The notes under the pieces are model-generated. The model had not been told where the DNA came from. It saw only the letters and a list, made by a program, of their open reading frames with translations, and did no database searches. Positions 36,471 to 50,145 of a stretch of DNA of 64,000 nucleotides are shown here, in pieces (the stretch's first letter is position 1; every line of letters starts with the position of its first letter). Origin of the DNA: Apiospora phragmitis (Eukaryota > Ascomycota > Sordariomycetes > Amphisphaeriales > Apiosporaceae); contig JAQQWL010000008.1 of NCBI GenBank assembly GCA_038363925.1, positions 1,054,001 to 1,118,000 of the forward strand. Direction: 5' to 3'. The translations under genes and the position numbers were made by a program.

Positions 36471-37881
36471 AACCCATGGCATCTCGAATGATTCCTAGGA
36501 ACCACTGACTGAATAGTATCCTCCTGGAGGGCTCTAGGGACCTGCATGGACTCAATATTATAAGTGGTAGTTTGAACGTATCGGTGCTTTCCAGCCGGGA
36601 CGATGCTGTCATCTTCCATGTCGACGAACCAAGCTGGTGTCTTCCTTCCCGGTAGGCTTCGGCCACAGTCTTCCTTGTGCTAGAGATCGCAAGTGTCGAT
36701 CCACAGGCGGATTGCCTCGAGGTCTATCCACTATGGGTCAGGGTGCTTGTCGCACTATTGTTGACCACTGTGTGTCTGGAGTACTAACCCGTCCTGTCTG
36801 AAGATCGAGAAGAGACCGTTGATCCATTTGTAGGTGTCGGTGTAGATTGCTCCTCGTTCCTTATACCAACGAGCTTCTCATACAGATATCCTTATCAAAG
36901 GTCGCATCCTTAACTACCTGAATACGTTCACTATGGCTAAACACGGGTTCACTGTCTACATGACTCCCTTCAAACGTTGAAATCCAGCCAGCGTATCTAT
37001 TACAAGGCTAAGTATGTATTACTGATATTATTAAGCAATTGCAGTGATAAGTCATGGGTCAGTATTAGTATATGGTAGAGAGTTTCGCAGTTATGAGAGA
37101 CCCCGATTTAGTTAGAGAATGATAGTAGGACCTCCTTTTCGAACAAACACATCCTGGTCACCCATGCCGGTCGAGATTCTGTCTAGGTGCGCACACTTTG
37201 CTTGAACAGGCTACTCGAATACGCAAATGGAATTGCCGTATGGTACCGCACACAGGACGGGACACATAGAAAGAGGCAAGAGGGCTGTAGCAAATGTCCT
37301 TTTTCTATTGATCGACTAGAAGAGCCGCATCGAGGAGTCGGCCCCCCTCAGAAAACCGATCCAGATGCGTCGCCAGGTTCCATGAAAGACCAAGCCGCTA
37401 TGCGAAGAAATGAAAGAAAAAGAAAGAGATACCAACATTTAGGGCGAAGAAGTTTTCTTTTTTTGTTGCCTCCTCCTCCGTTCCTAACACCGCTCATTAA
37501 TGCCTAATGTTGATGATGATACACGATGATAACTACAGAACTCCATCCTATGTATTAGGTCACCCTCGCCGAGGGGGTATCTTGCGCATGACAAAAAGAT
37601 CAGAGTACCTTTCCGTCTAAACGCCCCAAAAAGCAAATGCACACAACCACAGATGCTTCTTCAATGAACGCCATATGTAGAGGGTAGAGGTCATCCTATG
37701 GATCTCCTATCTCTCAAGTATAGAAATGCGAGTCCATGGATCGCTCAGAAAACAATGTTCCAAAGTATTGTCATAATCATATAATCGTTGCTGATGTTGG
37801 GGAATCCAGGGGAGCCGCTATTGCTGGGAGTACATACTCCGGCAGGTTGAGGTCTGGTCCAACATGTAGGAGGGAACATCA
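36471..37881. other. Gene-poor stretch
   Basis: Left part may contain more of the HET relic (start side). Otherwise no supported gene; 37187-37507 is an open frame without motifs. Confidence 0.45.
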
Positions 37882-39738
37882 CTACACTATAGTGATGCCC
37901 CCGGACAGCATGGCGTAATTTGCGAGCTTGAGCGAGAGAACTCGAGACTTAGGGAAGTCCGGGCTGATGACGAGTCGGCCCTCCTTATTGTATCCAACTT
38001 CGCCAAAACTTTCAGCCATAGCCTCGAATCGTGCATCGGGACGGACACGGTTGAGCTCAGCCACGATGTCATCACTCCAAACACCGGACACCCATCCATC
38101 CTTAACGATGAAGTAGGGGTTGAGCGGAGGCACTGGCGAATCCAAATCGACGTAGCGAATACGCAGGAGGTTTACCGACTTGAGACGCTCCAACGCTCGG
38201 ATACCGCCCAGAACGAGGTTCTCGAAGGCCCCGATGAAATGCATGTCGGTAATGCCAGAGCCGGATTCGTTCCACTGCGCGTTTTGCCGACAGCAGTTCT
38301 TTACCGTGATATCGATGGTCTTCAGACGGGTGCCTCGCGGATTCGAACATTTGGCCAGAGTATCAAAGAAGCTGTGGCAGACGCGGCCTGTGTAGGAAAT
38401 ATGCTCCAGGTTGCTCGCCGCCTTGGCCAGCTTCTCACACCAGTGCAGATGCTCGCATACTTTCAGGTAGTAAGGCGGACAGGTCATCTCCCTACGGTAG
38501 TCTGCCTCAAGGTTGAGGTTGAGCTTAGTGATCTTGGGGTGGAGGACTTCCAGAATGCCGGCCATGCTGAGGTAGCTCTTAGACTTCGGTTTCGCGTAGG
38601 TGCCATGCCACTCCTCAAGATTCGGTAGGGCATTCGAGATGAACTCCCAGTCCTTGTAGTGTCGAATGATATTCCACTGACTCTTGATGATCAGAGTCTG
38701 AATGGTGTCGACTACGGGCAACTCTCTAGACTGCCAGCCTGTTGACGGCAGCGAGAACTTAACTCTCGGCGCCTCTTTTTCTCTCGCCGCCCTCCAAAGT
38801 CATGACACGCACTTCTGGTAGAGTGGTGCTCACAAGATAGAAGACCTCTTCCAAGCAAGCGTTGTCGGAGGGTAGGCCGTACTGTGCACTTGATATGCCC
38901 TTGGGGACACGGTGGGAAGTGCAAGCGCCGAGTTGGATGCAAAAACCGAACCAGGCTTAGGCTCAAAGACGGGGAACCATATCTCAATATGCTTCACATA
39001 GTCCCTGAGATGAGGATGTTCTGTGAAAAACCACATAACTTCGTTACAGCCCTGGACCGTCGCCTTGAGTTTGATGTGTCGGTATAAGCGCTGCTGCACT
39101 GTCCAACGCCAAGCAGGCATGACCAGGGCAAGATTTGACAACTCCTTCCGGCGCGAATGTCGCAACGCCGTGTTCCAACTTCGGGCGTTGACGCTGGGTA
39201 TGCTAAGGGAACTGGGAGAAGCCGTCGACACCCGGTATCCGAAGAGGTGATCCATGATACATTCATGAATTTCCGCCGGAAGCTGGTCTAATGTCATTCT
39301 TGGTTGCTGGTCGGTGGTTGACGTGGCAATCGGGCTTATGACCATGGATTCGTCGAGTTCGGGGCTGTCTGGCTGGCATGTCAAGCACCGGATATCGGTC
39401 TGTCCCTGCTGGGCATTGGGAAAGGGCGTACTACTCGGTCGCGTGGGCGGCACGAAGTCTTGGGGCTTCGGCTGGTCCAGAGGCGGACTGGAAGGGCCCG
39501 GACTGACCGGTGTGGAAGAGGTTGTCATAATGGCGGCCAACTCGACTGTAGCCGTCCCTTCCGCATCCATCTCGCCAACCCTCTCCTCGTCACTGCCGTC
39601 GACAGCCATCTCTCGCTTCAGGTAGGTGTCCCGCGGCGCATGCATCCCCCTAGACTGCACTTCAAATGCATTGTTGGTGTTTGGTGCGGTAAGTGGCACT
39701 TCACTTCGTAGTCCTTCCATCATCTTCGCCAGTTGCAC
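37882..39738 (-). CDS. F-box-like protein of filamentous ascomycetes, with two apparent frame slips
   Basis: The N-terminal frame (39738 to about 38907) has a Pro/Ser-rich leader, then an F-box-like helix pair MTLDQLPAEIHECIMDHLFG, then ELSNLALVMPAWRWTVQQRL and YVKHIEIWFPVFEPKPGS. The sequence continues in a second frame (GISSAQYGLPSDNACLEEVF, LVSTTLPEVRVMTLEGGERK) and then in a third (VKFSLPSTGWQSRELPVVDT) to the stop at 37882, through NALPNLEEWHGTYAKPKSKS and LEHISYTGRVCHSFFDTLAK. Slips fall at GGGG 38903-38906 (one base short) and TTTTT 38776-38780 (one base long); correcting both leaves a single exon of about 618 residues. The C-terminal half has the regular hydrophobic spacing of leucine-rich substrate-binding regions. 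Such proteins are likely adaptors of SCF ubiquitin ligases; the substrate is unknown. Confidence 0.75.
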
Positions 39739-42700
39739 AGTGGAGTCGATCCGCTACGCATTACACACTCGAGGGTGGTTTGTTGAAGAGGTGGGAAAAC
39801 GGGAAAAAGGGAAAACGAGCGACGTTGAATTGCCGTTTGCGTTGGTTGGGGACTCGGCAATGCCGAAACGAAGTAGCGACAAGTTCGTCGGGCCGTCCAA
39901 AAGCACCAGGCTATCGAATGTTGTTGGATTTAGGAGACAGGTTTCGCTTGTAGTGATGTATAGGTCTCGCCGTCGATACGGGCGGTAGGTGTTGATCGCG
40001 TGTTCTCTGATCGTGACCAGAAGGGAAGATACCGGGTGGGTGGTGGTGGTGGGGAATGGGGGGGAAGAAGATGCAGGAATGGAATCACTGTAGGGTGGGA
40101 TGATGTTGGGACGGGATTCTGCTAACAATCAATCAATGCTGGGCTGGCCTGGGCTGGGCCTAACGCACAGTAGGGACAGCAGATTAAACAGTACAGTACC
40201 AGTCCCAGCACTACTCAACTAGAAGGCGCAGGCAGGCCACAGGATCGGAAAGGAAATGGGTGAGTGGGACACACGGTCCAGGCGCTGCAAATTTCGAGTA
40301 TCAGATTGGGACTGAAGAGGTGGATTGGGCAGATTGCAACTAACGCCGTTCAGCCATGCGAGAAACGGAGAGGAGGAGAGAGAGTAAGTAGACAATTGCG
40401 TAAGTTACCTATTCTTCTGAATACATGGCACGAAACAAATCAAGTGATCGGGTCGAGGAGTCTCTATCTGGGTAAACTGAGGGGGAGATTGCTGCCTTCC
40501 AGCCAAATAAGCGTTCAACCCCAACTGTTTCTGAACCGTAATGATCGATGGTTGATACCTTATCGACTAACCTCCAATTACGGTGATAGTTCCGCTGTGT
40601 AAATTAAACTGGAGAGAGTCAGAGAAAAACAACATCGTCTTGGGACTCGACGATTCAGTTCAGAAGACAGAACACCGGGGTCAATCGGAAATCCTTTGCC
40701 GTTAACTGAACCCTGAATCATGGACTCGACATAAGCGATTGGACGACAGAGAAGTCGTGGTTGTTTTATTTTTCTGTCGTGGGCCACAAGCCACCACTCT
40801 TTACAGGTCTACAGGGAAGAGTCGTTCGCAATCCTCACCTACCTAAAATTATACAGTGGGCGGCACTGTCTGCCCGGCTGGGTATGTGTGTCTGTGTGTG
40901 CGTGCGTGTGCGTGTGATGCGCTGTCCTGCAGGGCGGTTGGGGGTCAGTCTGTCTCTGCCTGCCCAGCGTATCAGCCAGCGTATCTACATACAGAGAGCA
41001 GACAGAGTCTTGCCGTTGACTGATTGATTGACATGAATCTATCTACAAGATGTGTGCATGGAGGTATCAGGTAGGTAAAAACCCCCTCCGATTTGATGCG
41101 CGCTCTGTCTTTCGCACATACACACCTAGCCTTTGAGTTGCCTTGCCTATCAGGTGCCCATGGCTATCAACTCTGATCAGAACTCTGTACGACAGCAGTC
41201 CGTGATGCCTGCTCACTAATTACGCCAATTCCATGACATTTCGGAGTCAATATCTAACGGCCGGGTCCGATATAAACATTGAACGTTGGGCAGGTGCAGG
41301 TAGGGTGCCAAGCTTAGGTACACACATATAGGCTCATGCAGCTCCATGTATGATGTATGGGATGATCCAACTCCTCTAAGGGCCCAATTCGACCCAAAAG
41401 CTTAAGGTTATTTTTCACCTTATTATGTTGCGATGTGTCATCAGTGTACTCGGTAATTGTGTATGGATACAATAGCCCACGGCCTGTGATGGATGAACGA
41501 GAGGCACCAGTCGCTGTTCTACCTATGCGTTGAGTACGGTATGGATGGGCCAAGTTGTCGTAATCCGAATGCCGATACAAACTCGGGGTCTCCCTTGTTA
41601 AGTTGAGGTGAGATTATGCGCTTCATCTGAACAAGATAGGAGGCGGCGGTTACCACCAGCATAGCCGTCCTGTAGCCCGCCCGGGGCGTTGTCTCTTCCT
41701 TGCTCTCCCGTCGATGAGCCATCGTCATATTCAATGCGATTGCGGTACAGCCCACATACCTATTCTTTTGCTGTGCGGGTATGCAACAGTTATCTTGATA
41801 GGAGACAGACGACGACAGGTAACAACGAGACTGTTACGTAGGTCATGCGGTGCCTTGGGCTCCCGATGCGTTCGTGGTGGATGCAGGATGCATAAACTGG
41901 GTTCGCGTGCATGAATAGAGAAGGATACATACCTTATGTACATGCTTGCCTCGTGACTTTGCCTCCCAAGTTCCAACCTCTTCTCTTGGTTCGCCTTGCT
42001 TTTTGTCGAAAGTGATCATGTTCGTCGCAGCGGCGTATTGCCAATAGTGTCTACTCGAGCCTCAACCAAGCCTCTTCATTGGCTTCCGTCATATCCCGTG
42101 TATCTGTTTTCTCCTACATATTCCTGTAACTCCCACAATTGCTTTTCTAGTGTTACCAGGTCCCATACCAGAGACGTTTGTCACGTAAGCACTATAATCA
42201 AGATTGCCGTGGCCTGCGCGGGCTGTTGAGGCTCTTCTCTTCATACATACGCCGGTCCCAGATCAGCAACCGGCCTAGTCCTTGGTGCTGCCCTTGTATT
42301 ATAGATCCTTGAGAATCTGGCTGCGAGATCGATCAGAGGATGTGTTTGAGAGAGGACTAACAAGCTAGTTCCAGCGGGTTGTCCGTGGCCCCGTGTGCCG
42401 ATCTCTCATGCACGAATCGCAGGCCCGGAACGTTTGGCTTCGAAAACAAGATATCTTATACTCAACTCCAAGATGATCTGCTGCGGCAGCTTGCATTATC
42501 GACACCCGCTAGGCGCCCCATTAGAATCCTGACCTTGGCAGGAATTTTGCGGCGCATTTACCGCTTGATCTCGGCGGTTCCTAGGTAGGAGACCAGGGAA
42601 GTCCAAGAAGAGCCTCATTAATCAAGATACCGCGAGCCGTCACACAGCACTTCGCCGCACTTGCCTAACCTAACCTCGAAAAAATCTGACAGGCTCGATG

Positions 42701-45529
42701 CATCCCATACGTCACTCTTCAGACTTGGACGTTTCTGAGGAACATATCGAGGGATTTATCTGGGCCTCTAACACGTAAGGATGGTGACATTGTTTGATGT
42801 TGATCACGCGGCAGCAATGTTCGTAACAGGCGCAGTGCACAAGGATGCATACCGAGGCATCGATCAATCTACCCGATGAGATTGATAGACTGAGAAGATC
42901 GCCATTCGAAGACGTTGGTGTTACCTCTATGATTGTTGAGGTTATTGTGTTCACGTTACTGCATTGCACTTCGACGAAGTCCTCAAATCTCGGGCTTGAA
43001 CCCCATCTCGTCGTAGCAAGCTCGACATGTCCTGTAGTAGTGCGGACCAGGTTATGATCTTGGGCGGTTTGCTCATCATGCAGCAGGCTGGCTAGACCGC
43101 ACCATCTGATGATTGTCAGCCCTCTTCTTGGTCTGTTTGGCCTTTACATACATATATTCTTTCGTACTCCGTATTGTTGACATTTTCCCCGAGAACACGA
43201 TGAAACGAAGCGCACACGAGTACTGCGGCGTTTCAGCGCCGTCTAATGTCAGCAGCCCGCCAATCAGAGACTGCAGCTCGTGAAACGCTCTCTCGCCCTC
43301 CAGACTGTGCATCCCGGTAGCTTGGCGCTGTTTCCGAACGGTGGAACCCCTGAACCATAGCCCAAAAACTCGTAATACCCGACTCCAGCGTAATACTTCC
43401 CGTTGCAGAGCCGAGAGAGGCAAATGAAAGGAGTGCAACAGCACTGATGCTAGAATGGGCGAACTGTTGCATTCTTCTTTTAGAACACGCACCGAAACTG
43501 CCAACCTGGAAATCGCAAGCGGGCCTGACGATCGGTGGATATATCGCATGAGGTAAATTCCCTGCCGTACTCTGTACTGTTCCGTATTCGCTCAGAACGA
43601 TTGTACTGACCATAACTCGCCGGATCGTGTAACTTTCATCTCATCTTGCTTGTCACGCCCTTGGTCATTATATAAGAATAAGACTTCATGTCAGCTGAAC
43701 TTAGGGTTGTTTTATCCTCCGGTTGATTGTGGGAGGCCCGTTCCTCTGCCGGTTTGGTCACGAGAGAGAGAGAAACATTTGATACCGCCTATACGCATAT
43801 ATACATACACAGACTCCAGACCGGCTCGCCTTGCAGATATCAAAAGACCCCTTTCCATAGTGCAGCTGTCAAGGTGAACATTGCCTTTTGTTTGTGACTT
43901 AGTGACTGGTAGTTGTCCTGGAACCCCAGACTTTGGCTCCTGTAAGCGGCTGCACTGGCTCGATTTGGGGGTGTTCCGAACGCTAGGCTACCCCCGTTCC
44001 TGCATCATGCCATGCCACATGAACAGAGGCTGCTTGGCAGAGAGTTGACACACTGACGGGAGGAGGGATGGTGATGGCTTTGATTTGGTAGGATTTGGCC
44101 GGCTTGGTATGCAAAGTCACACGATGGCAGCCGTTTGTTTCCGTCTACGTGACGCTGCTTACTATGTATGTACGGATGGATTGGCATGCCGTTGCTATTC
44201 TGGCAACTGTAACACTGGGAACACTGCAAGCACTTGAGTGAGGCGTCAAGAGGGACAAGAGGGCGGCTCATGCTTGTTTGGTTTGTTTGAAGAAGTTGAG
44301 GAGGGCCCTCAGCCTCCGAAGAAAGGGGGACGAGAAATGAGAGAGTTCATCTGTTTGCTATGTAGTATGCGTAACCGTCGTGCCGAACAAATGCGATAGG
44401 TGTGTTGGCGATGTCACCGTGGCTGACCACTCGGTTGCGGAATGGTCCATGCATGGAAATAGGATGCACCTCTATTTTTTGAGGCTCAAGCACGCACAAG
44501 ACTAGGCCGTCCAATGGTTGCTTCCCGCTGGCAGTGAATAGCGAAGGCACAATATGCAATTTGCCAGGCTTGGGCCCTCCCCCCGCATCTCATTATTCTG
44601 CTACAACGTCTCTTGTCCAGACGTTTCCTAGCCCTCGCAGGCCCCCGTCCTGTGATCTTGGCCTTGTCGCACATCTGCCTCTGCGACCAAACAACCGCGC
44701 CCAAAGGGGATAGACCTGGGTCGATTACTGCTGCAGGTCCAGGTTGTGTCCAGGTGCCTTTTGCCCAGGCGCCCCTATCGTTTGACTTGGCGACCGGGGG
44801 TGATGAGGCTTGTCCTTCATGCTTGGCGCCGACCACTCACGGCCATTCAAGCTCACGGAGCCCTGCTTCCTGCGGCTCCACGACCGTTGACTTGCCCCAT
44901 TCGGGAAATTCCACTTCATGCTTCACCAACTGACTGAATACCACCTCTTCCATCCAGAATGGCATTCCAGCCGCTCCTCCTGGCTCAGCTAACTCCGCCC
45001 GCCCCTGTCGACAATGTGGGCAGGGACGGGTCCCAGCTCGGTGGCCCTGCCCTGACATGAGAGTCTGGACGATCTGATCTTGGTATATACTTATATCAGA
45101 ATCCCGACTTCCTTCTCAAATCAATCCTCTCTCATTCTCTTCCCGCTCTCGTCATCCTCTTAGAAGCGTTTCTCTTCTTGTTTTTGTCGGTAGAACCATT
45201 TTTTTCTGGAAGCTCGTGAAGGATTTACTGTGTATTGTCCTAACAGCTCTTATTGTTACCACAATCCCGTACTTCTTCCCTTCCCTATTCGCCGACTTTA
45301 TTTCACTTCCCCTACCCGGCCCTATTCTGTCATTGCCTCGCCTGGAGCTGGATTGTTAGTATTTTTTGGAATCTGCAAAAGCCCTATTTTCAATCACCTT
45401 GACGATACCTTTCAAAGACTTCAACTTTGGGTCCCGGATAACATTCATTCGACTTTAAATCTCATCCTTTTCGACTTGTCTGGCACAAAATAGAAAAAGT
45501 ACTCTCTTTATATCTTGCAGATATTCACG
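39739..45529. other. Long gene-poor stretch
   Basis: Nearly 5.8 kb without a supported gene. It starts with the promoter side of the F-box gene (AC- and CT-rich). It ends in the protease promoter: a TATATA-like motif near 45084 and a C/T-rich leader up to the start codon at 45530. Short frames on both strands show no motif; lncRNA or small secreted-protein genes cannot be excluded by eye. Confidence 0.5.
40884..40918. repeat. Imperfect (GT)n microsatellite
   Basis: A run of alternating TG/TC/GC dinucleotides of about 35 bases (TGTGTGTCTGTGTGTGCGTG and so on) in gene-free DNA. Confidence 0.7.
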
Positions 45530-46930
45530 ATGGCTCGTATCACTACCTTCCTCACCGCTGCCCTCGCGGCCGTCGCCGGTGCCTCGCCCCTCGGCTCCAA
45601 GCGCGACACTCCTATGGTCAATGGCGTCCCGATCTCTAACCCCAACGCCACGGACATCATCCCCAACGCTTACATTATGGTCTACAAGCCTGGCATGACC
45701 CAGGAGGCAGTCCAGGCTCACCAGATGAGCCTGAGCTCCGCCCTGAGGAAGCGCAACATCGGAAAGCGTGGTCTCGATGGCAACCCGCTCTCCACCGAAC
45801 TCAAGAGCGTCTCCATGGGTGGTTGGAACGCTGCTGCTTTCCAGGCTGATGACTTCATGGCCGCTGATATCAGCGCCGGCCCTGAATGTGACTACATCGA
45901 GGCCGACGTCAAGGTCAAGGCTTTCGCCCTGATGTCTCAGATGAACGCTCCTTCCGGATTGATCCGTCTCTCCCACGCCTCCGCCAGCGGCAACAACGCT
46001 TCGGCCAAGGGCTACACCTTCGACGACTCTGCCGGTGAAGGCATCACTGCCTACGTTGTGGACACCGGTGTCTTGGCCACGCACTCCGAGTTCCAGGGTC
46101 GTGCCGAGCAGGCCGCCAACTTCGTCAACCAGGTTGTAAGTATACACTATTCCCTTTTGACTCTGATTGTTGCGGGATACATCGCTAACAACTTAACAAG
46201 GACACTGATGAGAACGGCCACGGAAGCCACGTTTCTGGTACCATCGCCGGTGCTACCTTCGGTGTCGCCAAGAAGGCCAAGATTGTCGGTGTCAAGGTTC
46301 TCGGCGCTGATGGTGGCGGCAGCAACTCCGGTGTTCTCCAGGGTCTCCAGTTCGTTGCTGACGATGCCGCCAAGCGTGGTGTCGCTGGCAAGGCCGTCAT
46401 GAACATGTCTCTCGGTGGTTCCAAGTCCCAGGCCATTAACTCTGCCGTCGAGAAGATCGCTGCCGCCGGTGTCGTCCCCGTCGTCGCTGCCGGTAACGAG
46501 AACCAGGACTCTGCCAACACCAGCCCTGCCTCTGCCCCCAACGCCATCACTGTCGGTGCCATCGACCAGCTCACCGATGCCAAGGCCAGCTTCAGCAACT
46601 TCGGTCCTGATGTCGATGTCTTCGGCCCCGGTGTCAAGGTCCAGAGTGTTGGCATCAAGAGCGACACCGACACCGCCACCCTTTCTGGTACTTCCATGGG
46701 TATGTGATCCACCGTGAATTTTCTGAATGTCTTGTTTCTGTTTACTAACTACCTGCTTAGCCTCTCCCCACATTGCTGGTCTCGCCGCCTACCTGATGGC
46801 TCTTGAGAAGATCGACACCGTCGCCGGCGTCACTGACCGCATCAAGGCCCTCGGCACTGCCAGCGGTGCTGCCGTCAAGGCCAACACCCGCGGTACCACC
46901 AACACCATCGCCAACAACGGCAACCTGTAG
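45530..46930 (+). CDS. Secreted alkaline serine protease (subtilisin, S8A; Alp1/proteinase K type)
   Basis: Three exons (45530-46135, 46201-46699, 46761-46930) give 424 residues. A signal peptide [20 protein letters not shown] is followed by an inhibitor_I9 propeptide ([20 protein letters not shown], about residues 45-120). The mature enzyme probably begins at Ala133 ([17 protein letters not shown]). The catalytic triad is Asp178 (AYVVDTG), His209 ([10 protein letters not shown]) and Ser367 (SGTSMASPHIAG), with the oxyanion Asn in AAGNENQD. The protein lacks C-terminal extensions. Family enzymes digest extracellular protein and, in some fungi, host or insect cuticle protein. Codon use is strongly C-ending, typical of highly expressed genes. 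Both introns interrupt conserved motifs (just before DENGHG and inside GTSMA). The upstream 450 bases are pyrimidine-rich with a TATA-like box. Confidence 0.96.
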
Positions 46931-48689
46931 GTCGGGTTAGCTGCTGGCTTGTGTTTAAGGCCCCGATAAAGATCTGGTACGGATGCATATATGCTTGCAG
47001 TCCTTGTATATCCACGTCATCTTTTTATACCCATGATCGGTTACTATATCCACCAGCATATTTATCATACACAAGTCAAAAACCAAAAACTTCAAGCCCC
47101 AGCGTTGTTTTCACTCGTGTGTTACCGCTGGTGTTTGCTTGGCGGTGCTGAAATATTGCCCCATTTACCAGCGAAGCGAAGCGGAAGCATAGCGTCTCTT
47201 GCAATCAATAGAACAGAGCAACGGAAGGGGGAAATGGCTTCATAGACCGTTGTTTCAAGCGAGGTGCGCGCTCTCTCGAATAACGCAAGGACATGAGAGA
47301 TGAGTTTGAGGGCGTCCATCTTATTTGGGTTACCGCACATAGTTTGGAGATGATATCTCCCAGAAAGACCTTGTGTTGGATAAGTAATCGCGCTTCGAGG
47401 GAGGAAGACATAATAATTCAAGAATGGAAATGCTTAGATCAAAACCAAACCAAACCACACTTGCCTCTGTTGTTGATTGACCGTGCGGTTCTTGTTCCGT
47501 AGCTTCTGAAAGCCCTTCCTTACACAATGGCTACATGAAAATCTCTGCAGTAGGATGGATTTACCTTAGCGCACCGTTCGGACTTGTGCTCGAAGGAATT
47601 CGCAGTAAGTGCTGACAATCGACCTGGTGGGTGGGTAAGCAGCAACGTGAGACACAAGTCGTCCTCCGAGGGCCCCGGCGACACCAACAAGCGGCCGATC
47701 AGTAAAGGGCCCAGGCGGAAGGCAGGATGCGCCAAGAGAGCCAATGGCTTGCTGACGCCGGCTCCTGCGGAGGGGCAGCGCGGAAACGCAAGGTGTCTCT
47801 GGCTGACCGACTGTCATGGGAGGACAGAAGAGAAGAAGGGAAACGAAAACAGGAAACGAAACAAACAAGGAGGAAGCAAGTTCATGCACGCTACTTGTTC
47901 TGTCTGAGAACAATAGCATACCAGAAGTGACAGTGCGTGGAATACTTGTATATTCTATGTTAGAAACAAACACCGTACATTTGAAGCTGAGATCCCGTTT
48001 ATTATCGCACTCTTTTCCTCATTCCCACCTGTAGGTGACTGATGGTAAGTTCTTCTTGCTAGGCACCTAGCCAACTACCACCCACAGCAGGTCGAGAACA
48101 CGATGACGCGGACATCTACGGGCAAACAAATACGGACACAAAGGGTCAACATATACTTTAGACAATACTTTGCATAGAAGGTGTATGTTCGCGATCTATA
48201 GCCACGAGTTTCTCAACCAGGAGAGTGAGAGCTCAAGACCATATGCCTACGACCCTGAAGAGGGTCGGTACTACTCGAAATGGAGTTTGCTTTCAGCACT
48301 TCTCGGCACAACCACAGTCATGAAAAGGACTGAATTGTAATTTGACATCCGTGCTTGTTGGTTTTTTGTTGTAGGGAACAACATGGGGAACGAACCTCTT
48401 CTCACCGCTGTGTCATTTGTCACGTTTGCATGTCTCGTGTGTTGGGACGAGTCTTTGAAAGACATAATGACAACGACCTGCGGTCCGAGCCGCTGTCGCA
48501 ACTGACTGGCTCATGATACATTAGAATATGATAGTATGTAGCTTCGTTCGTGAAATGTGTTTCGGCCAAACATTTCCCTGATGTCAGCCAAAGTCGAAAA
48601 TGCCTTGAACCCGGACCTCCTTTGGTCAGGTAATCATATGGGCGGGGATGTACATGAAAAAAGCAAAGAGGGTATAAAACTGAAGGCGT
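46931..48689. other. Intergenic stretch, no supported gene
   Basis: Convergent 3' flanks of the protease and squalene synthase genes. The frames at 47122-47973 on both strands lack motifs. Confidence 0.5.
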
Positions 48690-50145
48690 TTATAATTCGT
48701 CATTAGTACCAGTGATTGCTGCTGGTGTTGTCGGCCCGGCAGAGACGGTCTGGTTAGCACCATTGAACATGAGGTCGAAGCGTGCGCCAGCGATCCACGC
48801 CACGCCAATCTGGGAATATTGTTAGTATGATACAGGGGGAGGGAAGGCAGTATCATCTCACCATTATTGTTGATATCAACAGAAGGACCCCCACAATGCC
48901 TCCAACCAGTATTAAGTTCTCCTTGAACTCGGCGCCCTGTTCTTCATTCTGCTGCTCTGCCACTAATGCGGCCTTCTTGGGGTCTTGTGTCGGGAAGAGG
49001 GTCTCGATGAACTGCTCAATCTTGCCACAAGCAGCACTGATTTCTAAGAAATGGGGATCCCTTGGGTCGTTCTTCTTGGCGATCTTCCTCGTGTACCGCC
49101 TGAATGTGTCGCAGACGACTCTGAGGTTCTGTGTAGACTCGATCATGAGTTGGCAAGCATCGCCTTTAGTGATCTTGATGTGGCTATAGAAAATGGCAGG
49201 GTTCTGGAAAATTAGGTCGATGGTCGCAATGGCCATGCTTTGCGGTATGGCGACAAAGTTGAAGACACTCTGCTCACGTATGCCAGCCATGTAGAATAAG
49301 CATTCGTCGGCGTGCTTGAGGGCGTTTAGTACCATTTCGGAGCTGCAATGAAGGGCTTTCGTGCGGTTGGCGGGCTCAAATAAGTCCTCCCACTTGTCAA
49401 CATACTTGCTCCAGATCTCTGTGGGCCAGAAGCGACGCTTGTCAAGGAAGTCCTCGTGCACGTCTCGGATGATGTTGGTCTTTTGCAGGAACTGGCCCAT
49501 GCTCTCCGTGAGCTCCATGCGCTCTAGGAGGGCTGGGTTAGCCCAGTTGCCCGCGACGAAGAGTCGGGTCAGACCCTCGCCAACCAAGCCTGCAACATAG
49601 TGGCAGTACTCCTCGTACTGGGGCACAGTCTCAACGCCCTTGTTATTCTCGGCAGCCAAAGCATAGTCGGCCATGCCGTTAGCCATCTTGATTGTGATGT
49701 CCTCAATGATGTCGTAGTAGTTCTTCTTGAGCTTCTTCAGCTCTACGATGACCTCGTCGAAGTGTACCAGCAGGTCCCGGTCCTTCTCGTTAGGTCCGTT
49801 CCCGGTGAAGGTCCAACCGTCAGTCTTCATGTACTTGTCGAAGTCGCGAAGCATGGGCTCCTTCTTCTCGATCGGGATGGTCATGTCGTCTTCGATGGTA
49901 TCTAAACCACGCAGGACTAGGTAGAAGAGTGCGATAGGAACAAGCATGTCAGGGTTCAGTTCTTGAATGACGGCCGCAAAGCTGCGGCTCGTCATGTTCA
50001 AGTAATGAAAACATGTTGTCAACTCCTTGGACTCTTGGGACGTGTCGCGTCGGTGAACAGGCTCGTGCCAGACCTTCCATTGGATCATGGACCGGAGTTG
50101 AACCGGGTGGAAAGAGTAGTAGAGAATGTTCTTGATGGAAGGCAT
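48690..50145 (-). CDS. ERG9: Squalene synthase (farnesyl-diphosphate farnesyltransferase)
   Basis: Exon 1 (48862-50145, 428 codons) and exon 2 (48690-48809, ending TNDEL) are separated by a 52-base GT-AG intron and give 467 residues. The enzyme condenses two farnesyl diphosphates via presqualene diphosphate to squalene with NADPH, the first committed step of ergosterol synthesis, on the ER membrane. Both aspartate-rich motifs are present: [13 protein letters not shown] (Asp82-Asp86) and [17 protein letters not shown] (Asp228-Glu231-Asp232), as are [17 protein letters not shown] and [17 protein letters not shown] membrane anchor [19 protein letters not shown] sits at about 410-428, followed by a short tail that most of exon 2 encodes. 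The gene is intact, unlike several of its neighbours. Confidence 0.97.

Noticed and set aside
45455..46773. Long open frames on the minus strand opposite the protease
   Set aside because: They mirror the strongly GC3-biased codons of the protease, whose catalytic motifs, introns and signal peptide are clear; the minus-strand translations have no family features.
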